Positions 26,359 to 36,753 are shown, counted from the first letter of the stretch. The stretch is 64,000 nt of DNA from Staphylococcus pragensis (GCF_004785665.1 NZ_SRPJ01000002.1:186001-250000), one strand, 5' to 3'. The notes: a model not told the origin generated them from the letters alone. Made by a program: numbers and translations.

Positions 26359-27603
26359 GTGAAATTAAAGCGAAGTTCGAAAGTAGCTTTAGCCATCTTT
26401 ATGATGTTTTTATTTATGTTGGTACCCAATTTTCAACATATCGCATCAGCACATGCTACTTTAGAAAAAACCACACCTTCACAGAATGGAGTAGTCTCAA
26501 AGCATCCTGATAATATTGAATTAACCTTTAATGAACCAGTCAATGCAGACTATTCTGGTATCACCATTTTCAATGATAAAGGTAAAGAAATTGCTGAAGT
26601 CAAACCTTCAACATCGGGTCATTCTCAGACGTTAACGTTTCCTGCAGATAAAGTAGGACACGGGACACATCAAATAGAATGGCATACAGTGTCAGCTGAC
26701 GGACATGAAATCAGCGACCGCTTCGACTTCTCAGTAGGGAAGCAAACAGCTAATGGCGTAGATACTACTCCAGCATTCTACGAGACACCTAACTTCTGGT
26801 TTGGTGTATTTCGATATATAGCTGAAGGTGCCACAATTATATTAGTCGGCCTTTATTGGCTAAATGGTATTGCACGTCGTAACAACCTGTCGACGTTTGA
26901 TGTCTTCCCAAGACATATTGCCGTATCTTTAATGATGATGATGGCCTATTTAATGTCACTAGTATTATATTTAATGACATTATCATCAGATGTATTAGAG
27001 GATGTATTGTCACTTAATCCAAGTGCACTCGTGCAATTCCCATACATTTTAACTTCAATTGCACTTATTATATTAAGTGGTCTCTTCGTATTAAGAAATA
27101 TGGAGAAATCGTGGTATTGGATTGTATCAATTGCAATGATTTTAGCCTTAAGTATGTCAGGTCACGCATGGTCTCAAAGCGTACCATTATGGTCAATTAT
27201 TTTGAGAACCTTACATCTTACAGGTATTAGTTTATGGTTAGGGGCACTTATTTATCTACTGACTTCTGTTTTCACTCGGAAAAGAGATGCCGTAGATTTA
27301 CTGCGCGAAATCTTATTTAAAGTTAATGTTGCAGCTGTAACAGTCATTATTTTATCAGGTGTATTAATGTCTATCGATGAAACGAAGATATTATCAATTT
27401 GGAATAATATGCAACCTTGGACAGTGTTCTTAATTATCAAAGTAGTAGGAACTTTAATAATGATGGCATGTGGTTTCATGCAAACGACGCGTGCATTAAA
27501 TAAACGTTATAGAGTCAATAAAGTTTCATTAATTATAGAAGTAACCATTGGCGTATTACTTATCGTAGCCGGTGTTGTTATGAGTCAAATCAGTATTCCA
27601 TAG
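26359..27603 (+). CDS. Copper resistance CopC-CopD fusion membrane protein
   Basis: 414 residues from the GTG at 26359, properly spaced from AGGAGG at 26344-26349; the ATG at 26350 would directly abut that site. A signal peptide ends near ASAHA, giving a mature N-terminal His. This begins the CopC domain (residues ~33-125: AHATLEKTTPSQNGVV, FNEPV, WHTVSADGHEISDRFDFSVG). A CopD-type membrane domain with about eight helices follows. Such fusions (YcnJ in Bacillus) act in copper uptake or handling outside the membrane. The His ligands (first residue, and the DGH motif) are present. The ycnI-like gene follows 15 bases downstream. Confidence 0.88.
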   Translation: MKLKRSSKVALAIFMMFLFMLVPNFQHIASAHATLEKTTPSQNGVVSKHPDNIELTFNEPVNADYSGITIFNDKGKEIAEVKPSTSGHSQTLTFPADKVGHGTHQIEWHTVSADGHEISDRFDFSVGKQTANGVDTTPAFYETPNFWFGVFRYIAEGATIILVGLYWLNGIARRNNLSTFDVFPRHIAVSLMMMMAYLMSLVLYLMTLSSDVLEDVLSLNPSALVQFPYILTSIALIILSGLFVLRNMEKSWYWIVSIAMILALSMSGHAWSQSVPLWSIILRTLHLTGISLWLGALIYLLTSVFTRKRDAVDLLREILFKVNVAAVTVIILSGVLMSIDETKILSIWNNMQPWTVFLIIKVVGTLIMMACGFMQTTRALNKRYRVNKVSLIIEVTIGVLLIVAGVVMSQISIP

Positions 27604-27618
27604 TAAGGAGATAATAAG

Positions 27619-28236
27619 ATGTTAAAAAAATTATTAGCCACGAGTTTAGTACTTTTCTTTTCATTAGGTTTCTTTAAATTTGCAGATGCGCACGTAACAT
27701 TAAATCCTAAAGCAGTGGATCCAGAATCGTATGAACGTGTGGATGTACGTGTGCCAGTTGAGCAAAAAGATCACACTGAAAAAGTAGAATTAGAAGTGCC
27801 TAAAGAGGTACAAGTCGTCAATATTCAACCAGTAGAGGAATATAAATATAAATTAGATAAAGATAAAAAAGGTAATATCACTAAAATTACTTGGACAGCA
27901 AAAGGTAAAGGTATTGGTCCAGACGAATTTATCGACTTACCAGTTATCTTAGCAAGTCCTAAAGATGAAGGTAAATATTCATTTAAAGCGATTCAAACTT
28001 ATGACAATGGCGATAAAGTGAAATGGGTAGGTAAAGAAGATAGTGAACACCCAGCGCCAACATTAGAAGTTAAAAAAGATGCGAATGCGGTAGCTGTGAA
28101 AGAAGATAAATCTGAAGATGACAAAAAAGCGAGTGAACAACAATCTTCAGGTGGTTCAATTGCATTATGGATTATCTCTATTATTGCAATTATTCTTTCA
28201 TTAGTGGCATTATTCAAACACGCTAGAAATAAATAA
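27619..28236 (+). CDS. YcnI-like protein (DUF1775), copper-associated
   Basis: 205 residues. A signal peptide ends before ADAHVTLNPKAV, so the mature protein starts near a His, as in the YcnI family, where this His binds Cu(II). The DUF1775 beta-sandwich spans about residues 24-150. A charged linker and a C-terminal membrane anchor follow (SGGSIALWIISIIAIILSLVALF plus a basic tail). It is 15 bases downstream of the CopC-CopD gene, matching the Bacillus ycnJ-ycnI pairing. It likely works outside the membrane in copper delivery. Confidence 0.88.
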   Translation: MLKKLLATSLVLFFSLGFFKFADAHVTLNPKAVDPESYERVDVRVPVEQKDHTEKVELEVPKEVQVVNIQPVEEYKYKLDKDKKGNITKITWTAKGKGIGPDEFIDLPVILASPKDEGKYSFKAIQTYDNGDKVKWVGKEDSEHPAPTLEVKKDANAVAVKEDKSEDDKKASEQQSSGGSIALWIISIIAIILSLVALFKHARNK

Positions 28237-28250
28237 TATTAGATGGATTA

Positions 28251-28290
28251 AGGACAATTTCTATTTGTAAATAATAGAAGTTGTCCTTTT
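28251..28290 (+). terminator. Terminator of the copper operon
   Basis: AGGACAATTTCTATT pairs with AATAGAAGTTGTCCT with one bulge, followed by TTTATTT. Confidence 0.75.
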
Positions 28291-28387
28291 ATTTACTACA
28301 AACACATTCTTCCTTTTATTGTCACTTATTCTTACTTTAAACTATAGAATAATCAATTATAATAGTCTTGTGAGGGAGGATTTTAAC

Positions 28388-28804
28388 ATGCGTAGATTAT
28401 TATATGCTTTTTTAGTCTATATGATTATTGGACTAGTTAGTGGATTTTACTACAGAGAATTAACAAAAGCGCATCATTTTACGGGCGATACGCAATTAGC
28501 TTTAGTTCATACGCATACCCTTATCTTAGGGATGTTTATGTTTTTAATATTGCTACCACTTGAAAAAGTGTTTAAATTAAGCAGCTATTATTTATTTAAT
28601 TGGTTCTTAATCGTTTATAATATTGGCGTTGTAATTACTGTAGGTATGATGATTACTAAAGGGACTTATCAAGTCACAGGTAAAAGTTTTTCACCTGAAG
28701 CTTTCGCTGGCTTTGCAGGGATAGGTCATACAGGGATGCTTGCCGGATTATTATTACTATTTTTCTTATTAAGACAAGCCATCTTGAAAGAACCTAGAGA
28801 TTAA
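28388..28804 (+). CDS. DUF2871 membrane protein
   Basis: 138 residues from the ATG at 28388, preceded by GGGAGGA; the frame extends upstream without a ribosome binding site. Four membrane segments are seen. Conserved histidines sit at segment ends (KAHHF, LVHTHTLILGMFMFL, IGHTGMLAGLLLLF), a pattern reminiscent of heme- or metal-binding membrane proteins. The family (DUF2871) has no settled function. It stands alone after the copper operon. Confidence 0.75.
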   Translation: MRRLLYAFLVYMIIGLVSGFYYRELTKAHHFTGDTQLALVHTHTLILGMFMFLILLPLEKVFKLSSYYLFNWFLIVYNIGVVITVGMMITKGTYQVTGKSFSPEAFAGFAGIGHTGMLAGLLLLFFLLRQAILKEPRD

Positions 28805-28816
28805 TATATGAGAATT

Positions 28817-28858
28817 AGAGAGTGAGACAGAAATTTAATGTCTTACTTTCTTTTTTAT
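28817..28858 (+). terminator. Terminator after the DUF2871 gene
   Basis: GAGTGAGACA and TGTCTTACTTTC pair imperfectly (including G-U pairs) and are followed by a T-run. The sequence resembles the start of a common staphylococcal intergenic repeat. Confidence 0.6.
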
Positions 28859-28954
28859 TTCGGAAAATGAATGATAGCGAGGTATTTTTCAATTTATATA
28901 TATAGTGATTTCTTCAACATTGTTAAGTCGTGTAGTATAATGTACAAGAATTAA

Positions 28955-28969
28955 TGATAAGAATTATCA
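28955..28969. promoter_or_regulatory. Fur-like box upstream of iruO
   Basis: TGATAAGAATTATCA matches the 7-1-7 Fur consensus TGATAATNATTATCA with one mismatch. It lies 35 bases upstream of the start codon. Confidence 0.75.
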
Positions 28970-28991
28970 TTTAGACGGGAAATGATTTTAG

Positions 28992-30035
<1,044 letters not shown>

Positions 30036-30054
30036 ATAGTAAAGGGGATGTACC

Positions 30055-30456
30055 ATGATTCGTTTTTCTACAGAAGCACCTGAAGCAAAGGCATACTGTG
30101 ACTTGAGAGTAAAAGCAGGCATGAGTCCTAAATCTCAAGAAGCGGCACGTAAAGGGCTATCCAATGCGTGTTTTACTATTACGATTTATGATGATGAGAA
30201 GTTAATCGGTATGGGAAGACTGATTGGTGATGGAGGCACTGTTTTTCAAATTGTAGACATTGCTGTTGATCCGGATTATCAAGGACAAGGATATGGTAGA
30301 CAAATTCTAGAGAAGATTATGACGTATATCGAATCAGTAGCTGAAAAGGGAACTTATGTTAGTTTAATTGCTGATTATCCTGCCGATAAATTATATGAGA
30401 AGTTTGGCTTTCAATCGACAGAGCCTAAATCAGGTGGGATGTATACTGTATATTAA
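30055..30456 (+). CDS. GNAT-family N-acetyltransferase
   Basis: 133 residues of one acetyltransferase domain. The acetyl-CoA binding motif is clear at about residues 80-95 (IAVDPDYQGQGYGRQILEKI), and the C-terminal YEKFGFQ motif is present. The substrate is not known. It starts 20 bases after iruO behind GGGGATG and probably shares its transcript, so it may also be iron-regulated. Confidence 0.85.
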   Translation: MIRFSTEAPEAKAYCDLRVKAGMSPKSQEAARKGLSNACFTITIYDDEKLIGMGRLIGDGGTVFQIVDIAVDPDYQGQGYGRQILEKIMTYIESVAEKGTYVSLIADYPADKLYEKFGFQSTEPKSGGMYTVY

Positions 30457-30460
30457 AAAT

Positions 30461-30507
30461 AAGAGCGAAATTCGAAGTGTTGGCACTTGCGAATTTCGCT
30501 CTTTCTA
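30461..30507. terminator. Bidirectional terminator
   Basis: AAGAGCGAAATTCG at 30461-30474 pairs perfectly with CGAATTTCGCTCTT at 30490-30503; it serves the convergent genes on each side. Confidence 0.9.
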
Positions 30508-30517
30508 TTTCAAATAT

Positions 30518-31516
30518 TTATTCAGCGTTGAAATCTATGACAATACGTCCTGTATTTTCATGATTTAATACCGTTTCAATAGATTCAGGTAATTCATCAA
30601 ATGAAATTGAACGCTTAATTTCTTGTAATTTATCTGCTTTTAAATCTGTGGCTAGACGTCGCCATACGCGCTCACGTAATTTCATTGGTGTATAGACAGA
30701 ATCGATGCCAACAAGACTTGCACCTCTTAAAATAAATGGATAGACTGTCGCGTTAAATTTGACGCCTCCAGTCATACCAATTAGCGCTACACCACCGTTA
30801 TTATCAATACGATTGATAACATAAGGTGTACCTTCGCCACCGATAGGGTCGATAGCCGCTTGCCAAGTACGAGAACCTAATAATGCCTCATCATTTTCAG
30901 TAATGCGATCAATGATTTCTTTAGCGCCTAAGTCTTCCACCTTTTTAGCCGCTTCTTTATTGCCTGTACTTGCAACCACTTTGTATCCTAAATTAGATAA
31001 CATTAGTACAGCAAGTGAACCAACACCACCTGAAGCACCACGTACAAGCACTTTACCGCCTTCAAGTGTCATAAAGCCAGCTTTTTCTAGCTTTTCAATA
31101 GCTAAGCCAGCAGTATAACCAGCCGTACCATAAATCATAGCTTCTTCTAAAGTTAAATTATTTGGTAATTTTACTACCCACTCAGATTTAACACGTGCGT
31201 ATTCACTGAAACCACCATAATGACTTACACCTAAATCATAACTTGTAACAATGACTTCTTCGCCTTCTTCAATTGTAGGATCACTAGACTCTACTACTTT
31301 TCCTGCTAAATCAATACCAGGAATCATTGGATATGATTTGACTATATTATTGTTATCAGTTGTAGCTAATGCGTCTTTATAATTAATACCTGAATAATGG
31401 ACTTTAATTAACACTTCACCTTCAGGTAAATCATCGGTTGTCATCTTTTTAAAGTCACTCTTCACGTTGCCATCTTTGTCTTTATCAACTAAAAATGCTT
31501 TAAATTCTGTACTCAT
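30518..31516 (-). CDS. YhdH-type quinone oxidoreductase (acrylyl-CoA reductase family)
   Basis: 332 residues of the zinc-free medium-chain dehydrogenase superfamily. The GroES-like N-terminal part (VHYSGINYKDALATT, IPGIDLAGKV) is followed by a Rossmann fold with VRGASGGVGSLAVLML, the NADPH-binding glycine motif. Zinc-ligand cysteines of alcohol dehydrogenases are absent. YhdH/AcuI proteins reduce acryloyl-CoA or quinone-like enones and often protect against electrophiles. AAAGGAGTC precedes the start. It is a single gene divergent from fepA. Confidence 0.88.
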   Translation of the reverse strand: MSTEFKAFLVDKDKDGNVKSDFKKMTTDDLPEGEVLIKVHYSGINYKDALATTDNNNIVKSYPMIPGIDLAGKVVESSDPTIEEGEEVIVTSYDLGVSHYGGFSEYARVKSEWVVKLPNNLTLEEAMIYGTAGYTAGLAIEKLEKAGFMTLEGGKVLVRGASGGVGSLAVLMLSNLGYKVVASTGNKEAAKKVEDLGAKEIIDRITENDEALLGSRTWQAAIDPIGGEGTPYVINRIDNNGGVALIGMTGGVKFNATVYPFILRGASLVGIDSVYTPMKLRERVWRRLATDLKADKLQEIKRSISFDELPESIETVLNHENTGRIVIDFNAE

Positions 31517-31862
31517 ATCTTATGACTCCTTTAATAGTTATTAATAGACATAAATTGTTTACCCATCTCATTGAGATAGTATGCTAAGAAAATCTTATTG
31601 AATCATTATATTTTAATTATCAGTAATAAGGCAAATGATAAATTTTATGGTAATTAAATTTAAAATAGAATTGTTATTGACACATTATGGGGACAAACTT
31701 ATAATTATTTTGATAATGATTATCAATTGAAACTGGATAAGAAAAACCTACTATAATCATTGAGATTTTGAGATAACACATATTATATAAAATGATTATT
31801 ATAAATATGAAAAATCAGTAGCGGTTGAATAATCACCTATATTTTATTGAGGTGGAAAGATT
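31517..31862. promoter_or_regulatory. Intergenic region with a perfect Fur box upstream of fepA
   Basis: This is 346 bases between divergent genes. It holds TGATAATGATTATCA at 31711-31725, a perfect 7-1-7 Fur site that extends to AATT. The downstream ~130 bases form a leader to fepA ending in GAGGTGG. I see no open frame and no RNA gene. Confidence 0.8.
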
Positions 31863-32732
31863 ATGAAGAAATTACCAACTATCTTATTAGCATCATCATT
31901 ATTATTAGCAGCATGTGGTAACGGTAATAATGGAGATAATGACCATAGTAAAAAAGACAATCAGTCACAAAGTTCTAGTAGTAGTAAAAATAATGCGGCT
32001 TTAAACAAAGCTACGAAAGAATACGAAAAATACACAGATAATCAATTAGATAAATTCTTGGAAGGTACAGAAGAATTTGTATCTGCAATTAAAAATGACA
32101 ATATGGAAAAAGCAAAAGAACTTTATCCTAAAGTACGTATGTACTATGAACGTTCAGAACCAGTTGCTGAAGCATTTGGTGATTTAGATCCTAAGATTGA
32201 TGCACGTTTAGCAGATATGAAAGAAGAAAAGAAAGAAGACGAGTGGAGTGGTTATCATAAAATTGAAAAATCACTTTTCCAAGATAACAAAATTGATGAC
32301 ACTACAAAAAAAGATGCTGATCAATTATTAAAAGATGCTAAAGAGTTGGACGCTAAAGCTGATACTTTAGATATTACACCTAAATTAATGTTACAAGGTT
32401 CAGTTGACTTATTAAATGAAGTTTCTACTTCAAAAATAACTGGTGAAGAAGAAATTTATTCACATACTGACTTATATGACTTTAAAGCAAATATTGAAGG
32501 TGCTCAAAAAATCTATGAATTATTCAAACCTGAATTAGTGAAGAAAGATAAAAAATTAAGCGATGATATTCAAAAGAACTTTGATAAAGTGAATAGTTTA
32601 TTAGATAAATATAAAGACGGCGACGGATTTAAAGACTACAGCGCTGTAACTAAAGAAGATAGAAAAGCATTATCAGATGCAGTGAACTCACTTGGTGAAC
32701 CGTTAAGTAAAATGGCTGTGGTTACAGAATGA
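31863..32732 (+). CDS. fepA: Iron-uptake lipoprotein FepA (EfeO/EfeM family)
   Basis: 289 residues. A lipoprotein signal ends LLAAC with the lipidated Cys at position 18, then a Ser/Asn-rich linker, then the imelysin-like (M75) helical domain. The EfeO HxxE-like motif is seen as GYHKIEKSLF (residues ~130-140). In S. aureus FepABC takes up iron, and FepA is the surface lipoprotein that binds ferric iron. Its stop overlaps the fepB start by four bases. It is controlled by the Fur box at 31711. Confidence 0.92.
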   Translation: MKKLPTILLASSLLLAACGNGNNGDNDHSKKDNQSQSSSSSKNNAALNKATKEYEKYTDNQLDKFLEGTEEFVSAIKNDNMEKAKELYPKVRMYYERSEPVAEAFGDLDPKIDARLADMKEEKKEDEWSGYHKIEKSLFQDNKIDDTTKKDADQLLKDAKELDAKADTLDITPKLMLQGSVDLLNEVSTSKITGEEEIYSHTDLYDFKANIEGAQKIYELFKPELVKKDKKLSDDIQKNFDKVNSLLDKYKDGDGFKDYSAVTKEDRKALSDAVNSLGEPLSKMAVVTE

Positions 32733-33955
32733 GTAAAATAGACGATCAACAATCCACACAAGTTTCAAGACGTTCATTTTTGAAAATGCTTGGAATTGGT
32801 GGAGCAGGCGCAGTAATTGGTGCAAGTGGCGTTGGAAGTATCTTTTCATTTAAATCGATGTTCGATACACCAGAAGATGAGAGTAAAGATGCTTTCGAGT
32901 TTTATGGACGTGTACAAGCTGGAGTTACAACACCTACACAGAAGAATTGTACTTTTGTAGCTTTAGATTTAAAAAGTAAGGATAAAAGCGCAATTAAAGA
33001 AATGTTTAAAAAATGGACGGACATGTCTGTCAACATGACAGATGGTGCGCCAGCTGAAAAAGACAGTCAAAATGCGTTATTACCTCCAGTTGATACAGGT
33101 GAATCTATTGGTTTAGGCGCAAGTAGATTGACGTTAACCTATGGCGTAAGTAAATCATTTTTGAAAAAATTAGGTATGTCATCTAAAATTCCGAAAGATT
33201 TTAAAGATTTACCTCATTTTCCAAATGATCAATTAGAAGATGAGTATAGTGATGGAGATATTATGATTCAAGCGTGTTCAAATGATCCACAAGTGTCATT
33301 CCACGCAGTTCATAATCTAGTTAGACCTTTTAGAGATATAGTCAAAATGAGATGGTCTCAAAACGGTTTCGTTTCAGGAAAATTAAAAGAAACGCCTAGA
33401 AACTTAATGGCTTTCAAAGATGGTACTGTAAACCCTACTAAAAGTGATGAACTTAAAAAATATGTCTTCATTGATGACGGTTGGGCTAAAAACGGTACAT
33501 ATTGCATTGTAAGACGTATTCAAATTCATATTGAAACGTGGGATCGCACGTCTTTAGAAGAACAAGAGGCAACATTCGGACGTAAACGTGACACTGGCGC
33601 ACCTTTAACAGGTAAAAAAGAATTTGATAATTTAGATTTAAAAGCGAAAGATGCGAGTGGTAATTACATCATAGATCCAAATGCTCATGCACGATTAGCA
33701 CGTGAAGCTAACACATCTATTAAACGTCGTGCTTATAACTATAGTGATGGTACTAATGCGAAGACTGGTAATTTAGAAGTAGGGTTAATCTTTACTTGTT
33801 TCCAAAAATCTACGCAACAATTCATCGATATTCAGAATAATTTAGGTCATAATGACAAATTAAATGAATATATTACACATAAAGGTTCTGCATCATTTCT
33901 TGTATTACCTGGTGTTCAAAAAGGAGGCTATTTAGGTGAAACACTTTTCGATTAA
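32729..33955 (+). CDS. fepB: Tat-exported DyP-type heme peroxidase FepB (EfeB family)
   Basis: 408 residues. The N-terminus carries a twin-arginine signal (VSRRSFLKML, Arg14-Arg15, then a Gly/Ala-rich hydrophobic stretch). The dye-decolorizing peroxidase fold follows; the catalytic Asp sits in MAFKDGTVNP (GxxDG-like) and candidate heme-ligand histidines occur downstream. It is the known substrate of the minimal TatAC pathway in S. aureus and acts with FepA and FepC in iron uptake. The TatAC genes lie just downstream on the other strand. It overlaps fepC by 20 bases. Confidence 0.92.
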   Translation: MSKIDDQQSTQVSRRSFLKMLGIGGAGAVIGASGVGSIFSFKSMFDTPEDESKDAFEFYGRVQAGVTTPTQKNCTFVALDLKSKDKSAIKEMFKKWTDMSVNMTDGAPAEKDSQNALLPPVDTGESIGLGASRLTLTYGVSKSFLKKLGMSSKIPKDFKDLPHFPNDQLEDEYSDGDIMIQACSNDPQVSFHAVHNLVRPFRDIVKMRWSQNGFVSGKLKETPRNLMAFKDGTVNPTKSDELKKYVFIDDGWAKNGTYCIVRRIQIHIETWDRTSLEEQEATFGRKRDTGAPLTGKKEFDNLDLKAKDASGNYIIDPNAHARLAREANTSIKRRAYNYSDGTNAKTGNLEVGLIFTCFQKSTQQFIDIQNNLGHNDKLNEYITHKGSASFLVLPGVQKGGYLGETLFD

Positions 33956-35675
33956 ACTCCTTTTAGTAGCGGCACTTCTTTTCACAGTGCTAAGAATTCC
34001 AACAACACCGGTATACGCTGCAGATGATAACTCAATTAGTGATGTTTATGTGGCTATTACAGATGCAAAGTCAACGCTACAAGATAAGAGTAAAAGTGAT
34101 AAAGAGAAACAAAAAGCAGTAGAAGAGATTAAATCTAAAGTTAATGATTTAAATATTAAAAATAATAAAGAAGGTAAAGAGGTTAAATCTAAATTAAAAG
34201 ATTTAGATCATACTTCTTCGACCGATAAACAAGCTGATCAACTTTCAGAGTTAACTAAATCATTGATTGCTTATGAAAATATAGAATCATCATCTGATAT
34301 TTCAGGAGAAATTAAAGAGCTAAAACAACAAGTTGATTCTAAAGATCCACAAGTTAAAAAAGCGATTAAAACCAAAAATGCGTCTGAATTACAATCAGTA
34401 AATAATAGTTTAAACCAAATTTGGACAAGTCATGAATCTGCAATTCGTAACTATGATGAAGGTAAATATGGACAAATCGAAGTGAATTTAATGCAACTTC
34501 GTGTAGCTACGCAAAAAGAACCATTAGATACGAAGAAAGTTGAAAATGCTTGGAATACGTTTAAATCTAGCATTGATACTGTAGATCAAAAACAATCTAG
34601 TGATGAATCTGGTCAATACAAAGCGTCACAATTAAATGATGAATTGGATAAAGCAATTAAAGGTATTGATGATAATAACTTAAATCAAGCTGATGAAGCA
34701 TTATCTAAATTCGTACAAATATGGCCATATGTTGAAGGTAAAATTCAAACAAAAAATGGTTCATTATATACAACTATCGAAGATAAAATTCCATATTATC
34801 AAAGTATTTTAGATAATAGTAATAAAGATAGAGTAAAAAAAGGCTTACAAGAAATCAATTCAGATATTAAAGATACAGTAGGTCAAGAAGGTTATTCATT
34901 TGTTGATGTAATGATTATCTTCTTACGTGAAGGTCTTGAAGTACTCTTAATTATCATGACATTAACTACAATGACACGTAACGTTAAAGATACAAAAGGT
35001 ACTACAAGTGTGATTGGTGGTGCAATTCTTGGTTTAATACTAAGTATCACGTTAGCAGTTGTGTTCATTCAAACATTAGGAAATAACGGTATCTTACGTG
35101 AAGGAATGGAAGCTACGCTAGGTATCATTGCAGTTATTCTTATGTACGTAGTCGGTATTTGGATGCATCGTCGTTCAAGTGCGAAACGTTGGAATGATAT
35201 GATTCAAAATATGTACCAAAATGCTATTAGTAATGGCAACCTTGTTCTTTTAGGAACAATTGGTTTAATTTCAGTTTTACGTGAAGGTGTAGAAGTTATT
35301 ATCTTCTATATGGGTATGATTGGTAGCATTACTACTACAGATTTTGTAATTGGTATCGCTTTAGCAATTGTGATCTTAATTATATTTGCATTGCTATTTA
35401 GATTTATTGTAAAACTTATACCAATTTATTATATCTTTAGAGTGCTTTCAATTTTAATCTTTATTATGGCATTCAAGATGCTTGGTGTAAGTATTCAAAA
35501 ATTACAATTATTAGGTACTGTACCACATCATGGTATTGAAGGTTTACCAACAATTAGTTTCATAGGTTTTTACCCAACAGTTGAAACAATTGTTGCTCAA
35601 TTAATTTACATTGTGTTAATTATTTTCTTCATTTTCAAAAATAGAAAAGATAAGAAAGCACAACGCGTTAAATAA
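33936..35675 (+). CDS. fepC: High-affinity iron permease FepC (EfeU/FTR1 family)
   Basis: 579 residues. The GTG start at 33936 follows GGAGG and lies inside the end of fepB. A signal peptide (residues ~1-28) and a ~280-residue external helical domain rich in Lys, Asp and Ser precede an FTR1-type membrane domain of about seven segments. Two REGxE iron-transport motifs are intact: LREGLEVLL near residue 331 and LREGVEVII near residue 449. The long N-terminal extension is usual for Gram-positive members. Confidence 0.92.
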   Translation: MKHFSIKLLLVAALLFTVLRIPTTPVYAADDNSISDVYVAITDAKSTLQDKSKSDKEKQKAVEEIKSKVNDLNIKNNKEGKEVKSKLKDLDHTSSTDKQADQLSELTKSLIAYENIESSSDISGEIKELKQQVDSKDPQVKKAIKTKNASELQSVNNSLNQIWTSHESAIRNYDEGKYGQIEVNLMQLRVATQKEPLDTKKVENAWNTFKSSIDTVDQKQSSDESGQYKASQLNDELDKAIKGIDDNNLNQADEALSKFVQIWPYVEGKIQTKNGSLYTTIEDKIPYYQSILDNSNKDRVKKGLQEINSDIKDTVGQEGYSFVDVMIIFLREGLEVLLIIMTLTTMTRNVKDTKGTTSVIGGAILGLILSITLAVVFIQTLGNNGILREGMEATLGIIAVILMYVVGIWMHRRSSAKRWNDMIQNMYQNAISNGNLVLLGTIGLISVLREGVEVIIFYMGMIGSITTTDFVIGIALAIVILIIFALLFRFIVKLIPIYYIFRVLSILIFIMAFKMLGVSIQKLQLLGTVPHHGIEGLPTISFIGFYPTVETIVAQLIYIVLIIFFIFKNRKDKKAQRVK

Positions 35676-35693
35676 AAATTAAATAATATAAAG

Positions 35694-35741
35694 AATCCTC
35701 GAACAAGGCATTAAAATAATGACCATGTTCGAGGATTTTTG
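35694..35741. terminator. Terminator between fepC and tatC
   Basis: AATCCTCGAACA at 35694-35705 pairs with TGTTCGAGGATT at 35726-35737, followed by T. The genes on either side converge on it. Confidence 0.85.
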
Positions 35742-35763
35742 TATAGTTATGCCGATTTAAAGA

Positions 35764-36519
35764 TTAATTTCGTTGTGTAACTTTAGCAATAATCATACTA
35801 AATTCAAATAAAATAATTAATGGCAATGTTAATAATAAATTCAAGGTTAAATCGGGTGGCGCAACAATACTTGCTGCAACAAAGCATCCAAAATATACAT
35901 ATTTGCGGTATGTTTTAAGTTCATTAATATCTACTAAGTCTAATTTGGCTAAGCCTAAAAATAATGTGGGTAGTTGGAATAGAACACCAAAGATTAATAA
36001 CCATCTTATTAATTCGTGTAAATAGGCTTGAAACCCTATCACGGGCTGAATGCTTAAAACGGTTGAAAGGGTTAATGAGAAATTAATAACTAGTGGAAAG
36101 CCAATGAAAAATGCGAATGCTACTCCAATAATAAATAATACAGCACACCAAATACTATATTTGTAAATAAATCGACGTTCATGTGGATGGAGGCCAGGTG
36201 CGATAAACGCCCATAAATGATAAAAGATAAAAGGCATAATCAAACATAGCGCCACAAAGAAAATAATCATAATATATATTTGAATCATTTCAGTGAATGA
36301 AAATGCATGCAGTGTTACATGTGCCCTTTTAATATAATGAATAGATGGTTTCATCCACCAGTGTGATGAAATATAAACAATGATAGTTGAAATAATAAAA
36401 GCAATAAACACTCTGACGATTCGTGTTCTTAATTCATCAAAGTGTTCTAGCAATGTCGAATTATTTTGATTGTTCTCGTTGTTGTTTTGACTCTTTACTG
36501 GGAGTATCGTGTACATCAT
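35764..36519 (-). CDS. tatC: Twin-arginine translocase subunit TatC
   Basis: A polytopic protein with six membrane segments that recognises twin-arginine signals. The N-terminal TLLEHFDELRTRIVRV and the conserved F-x-E loop (FSFTEMIQIYI) near residue 80 are characteristic, as is the later PHERRFIYKYS. The frame opens at 36519 inside tatA with no clear ribosome binding site there. A TTG at 36453, just past the tatA stop, would start at LLEHFDELR and may be the real start. It likely serves FepB alone, as in S. aureus. Confidence 0.9.
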   Translation of the reverse strand: MMYTILPVKSQNNNENNQNNSTLLEHFDELRTRIVRVFIAFIISTIIVYISSHWWMKPSIHYIKRAHVTLHAFSFTEMIQIYIMIIFFVALCLIMPFIFYHLWAFIAPGLHPHERRFIYKYSIWCAVLFIIGVAFAFFIGFPLVINFSLTLSTVLSIQPVIGFQAYLHELIRWLLIFGVLFQLPTLFLGLAKLDLVDINELKTYRKYVYFGCFVAASIVAPPDLTLNLLLTLPLIILFEFSMIIAKVTQRN

Positions 36520-36700
36520 CTGAATCTAAATTTTCAGCAGCAGATTTAAATTCTTTTAAAGTGCTTCCAATTGCTCTCCCAAATTGTGGTAATTTTTTAG
36601 GTCCAAAAATAATCAAAGCGATAATACTGATAACGACTAGACTTGTTGGTCCAGTGATACCTACTACAAATAAATCTTGAAACATTTGAAAAAACCTCAC
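36461..36700 (-). CDS. tatA: Twin-arginine translocase subunit TatA
   Basis: 79 residues. One N-terminal membrane helix (residues ~15-33) is followed by the hinge FGPKKLPQFGRAIGSTLKEFK, an amphipathic helix, and a charged C-terminal tail, the standard TatA layout. Together with TatC it forms the minimal Tat pore. A Fur-like box lies at 36739-36753, about 40 bases upstream, so export and its iron-uptake substrate appear to be regulated together. Confidence 0.92.
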   Translation of the reverse strand: MRFFQMFQDLFVVGITGPTSLVVISIIALIIFGPKKLPQFGRAIGSTLKEFKSAAENLDSDDVHDTPSKESKQQREQSK

Positions 36701-36738
36701 TCTAATTTATACTTATATCAACTATACTTTATACTCAT

Positions 36739-36753
36739 TGATAAATATTATCA
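36739..36753. promoter_or_regulatory. Fur-like box upstream of tatA
   Basis: TGATAAATATTATCA matches the 7-1-7 Fur consensus with one mismatch. Confidence 0.7.

Noticed and set aside
33936..34900. FepC N-terminal region as a separate fused gene
   Set aside because: The long external helical domain before the FTR1 part is usual in Gram-positive EfeU proteins; there is no internal stop or start signal.
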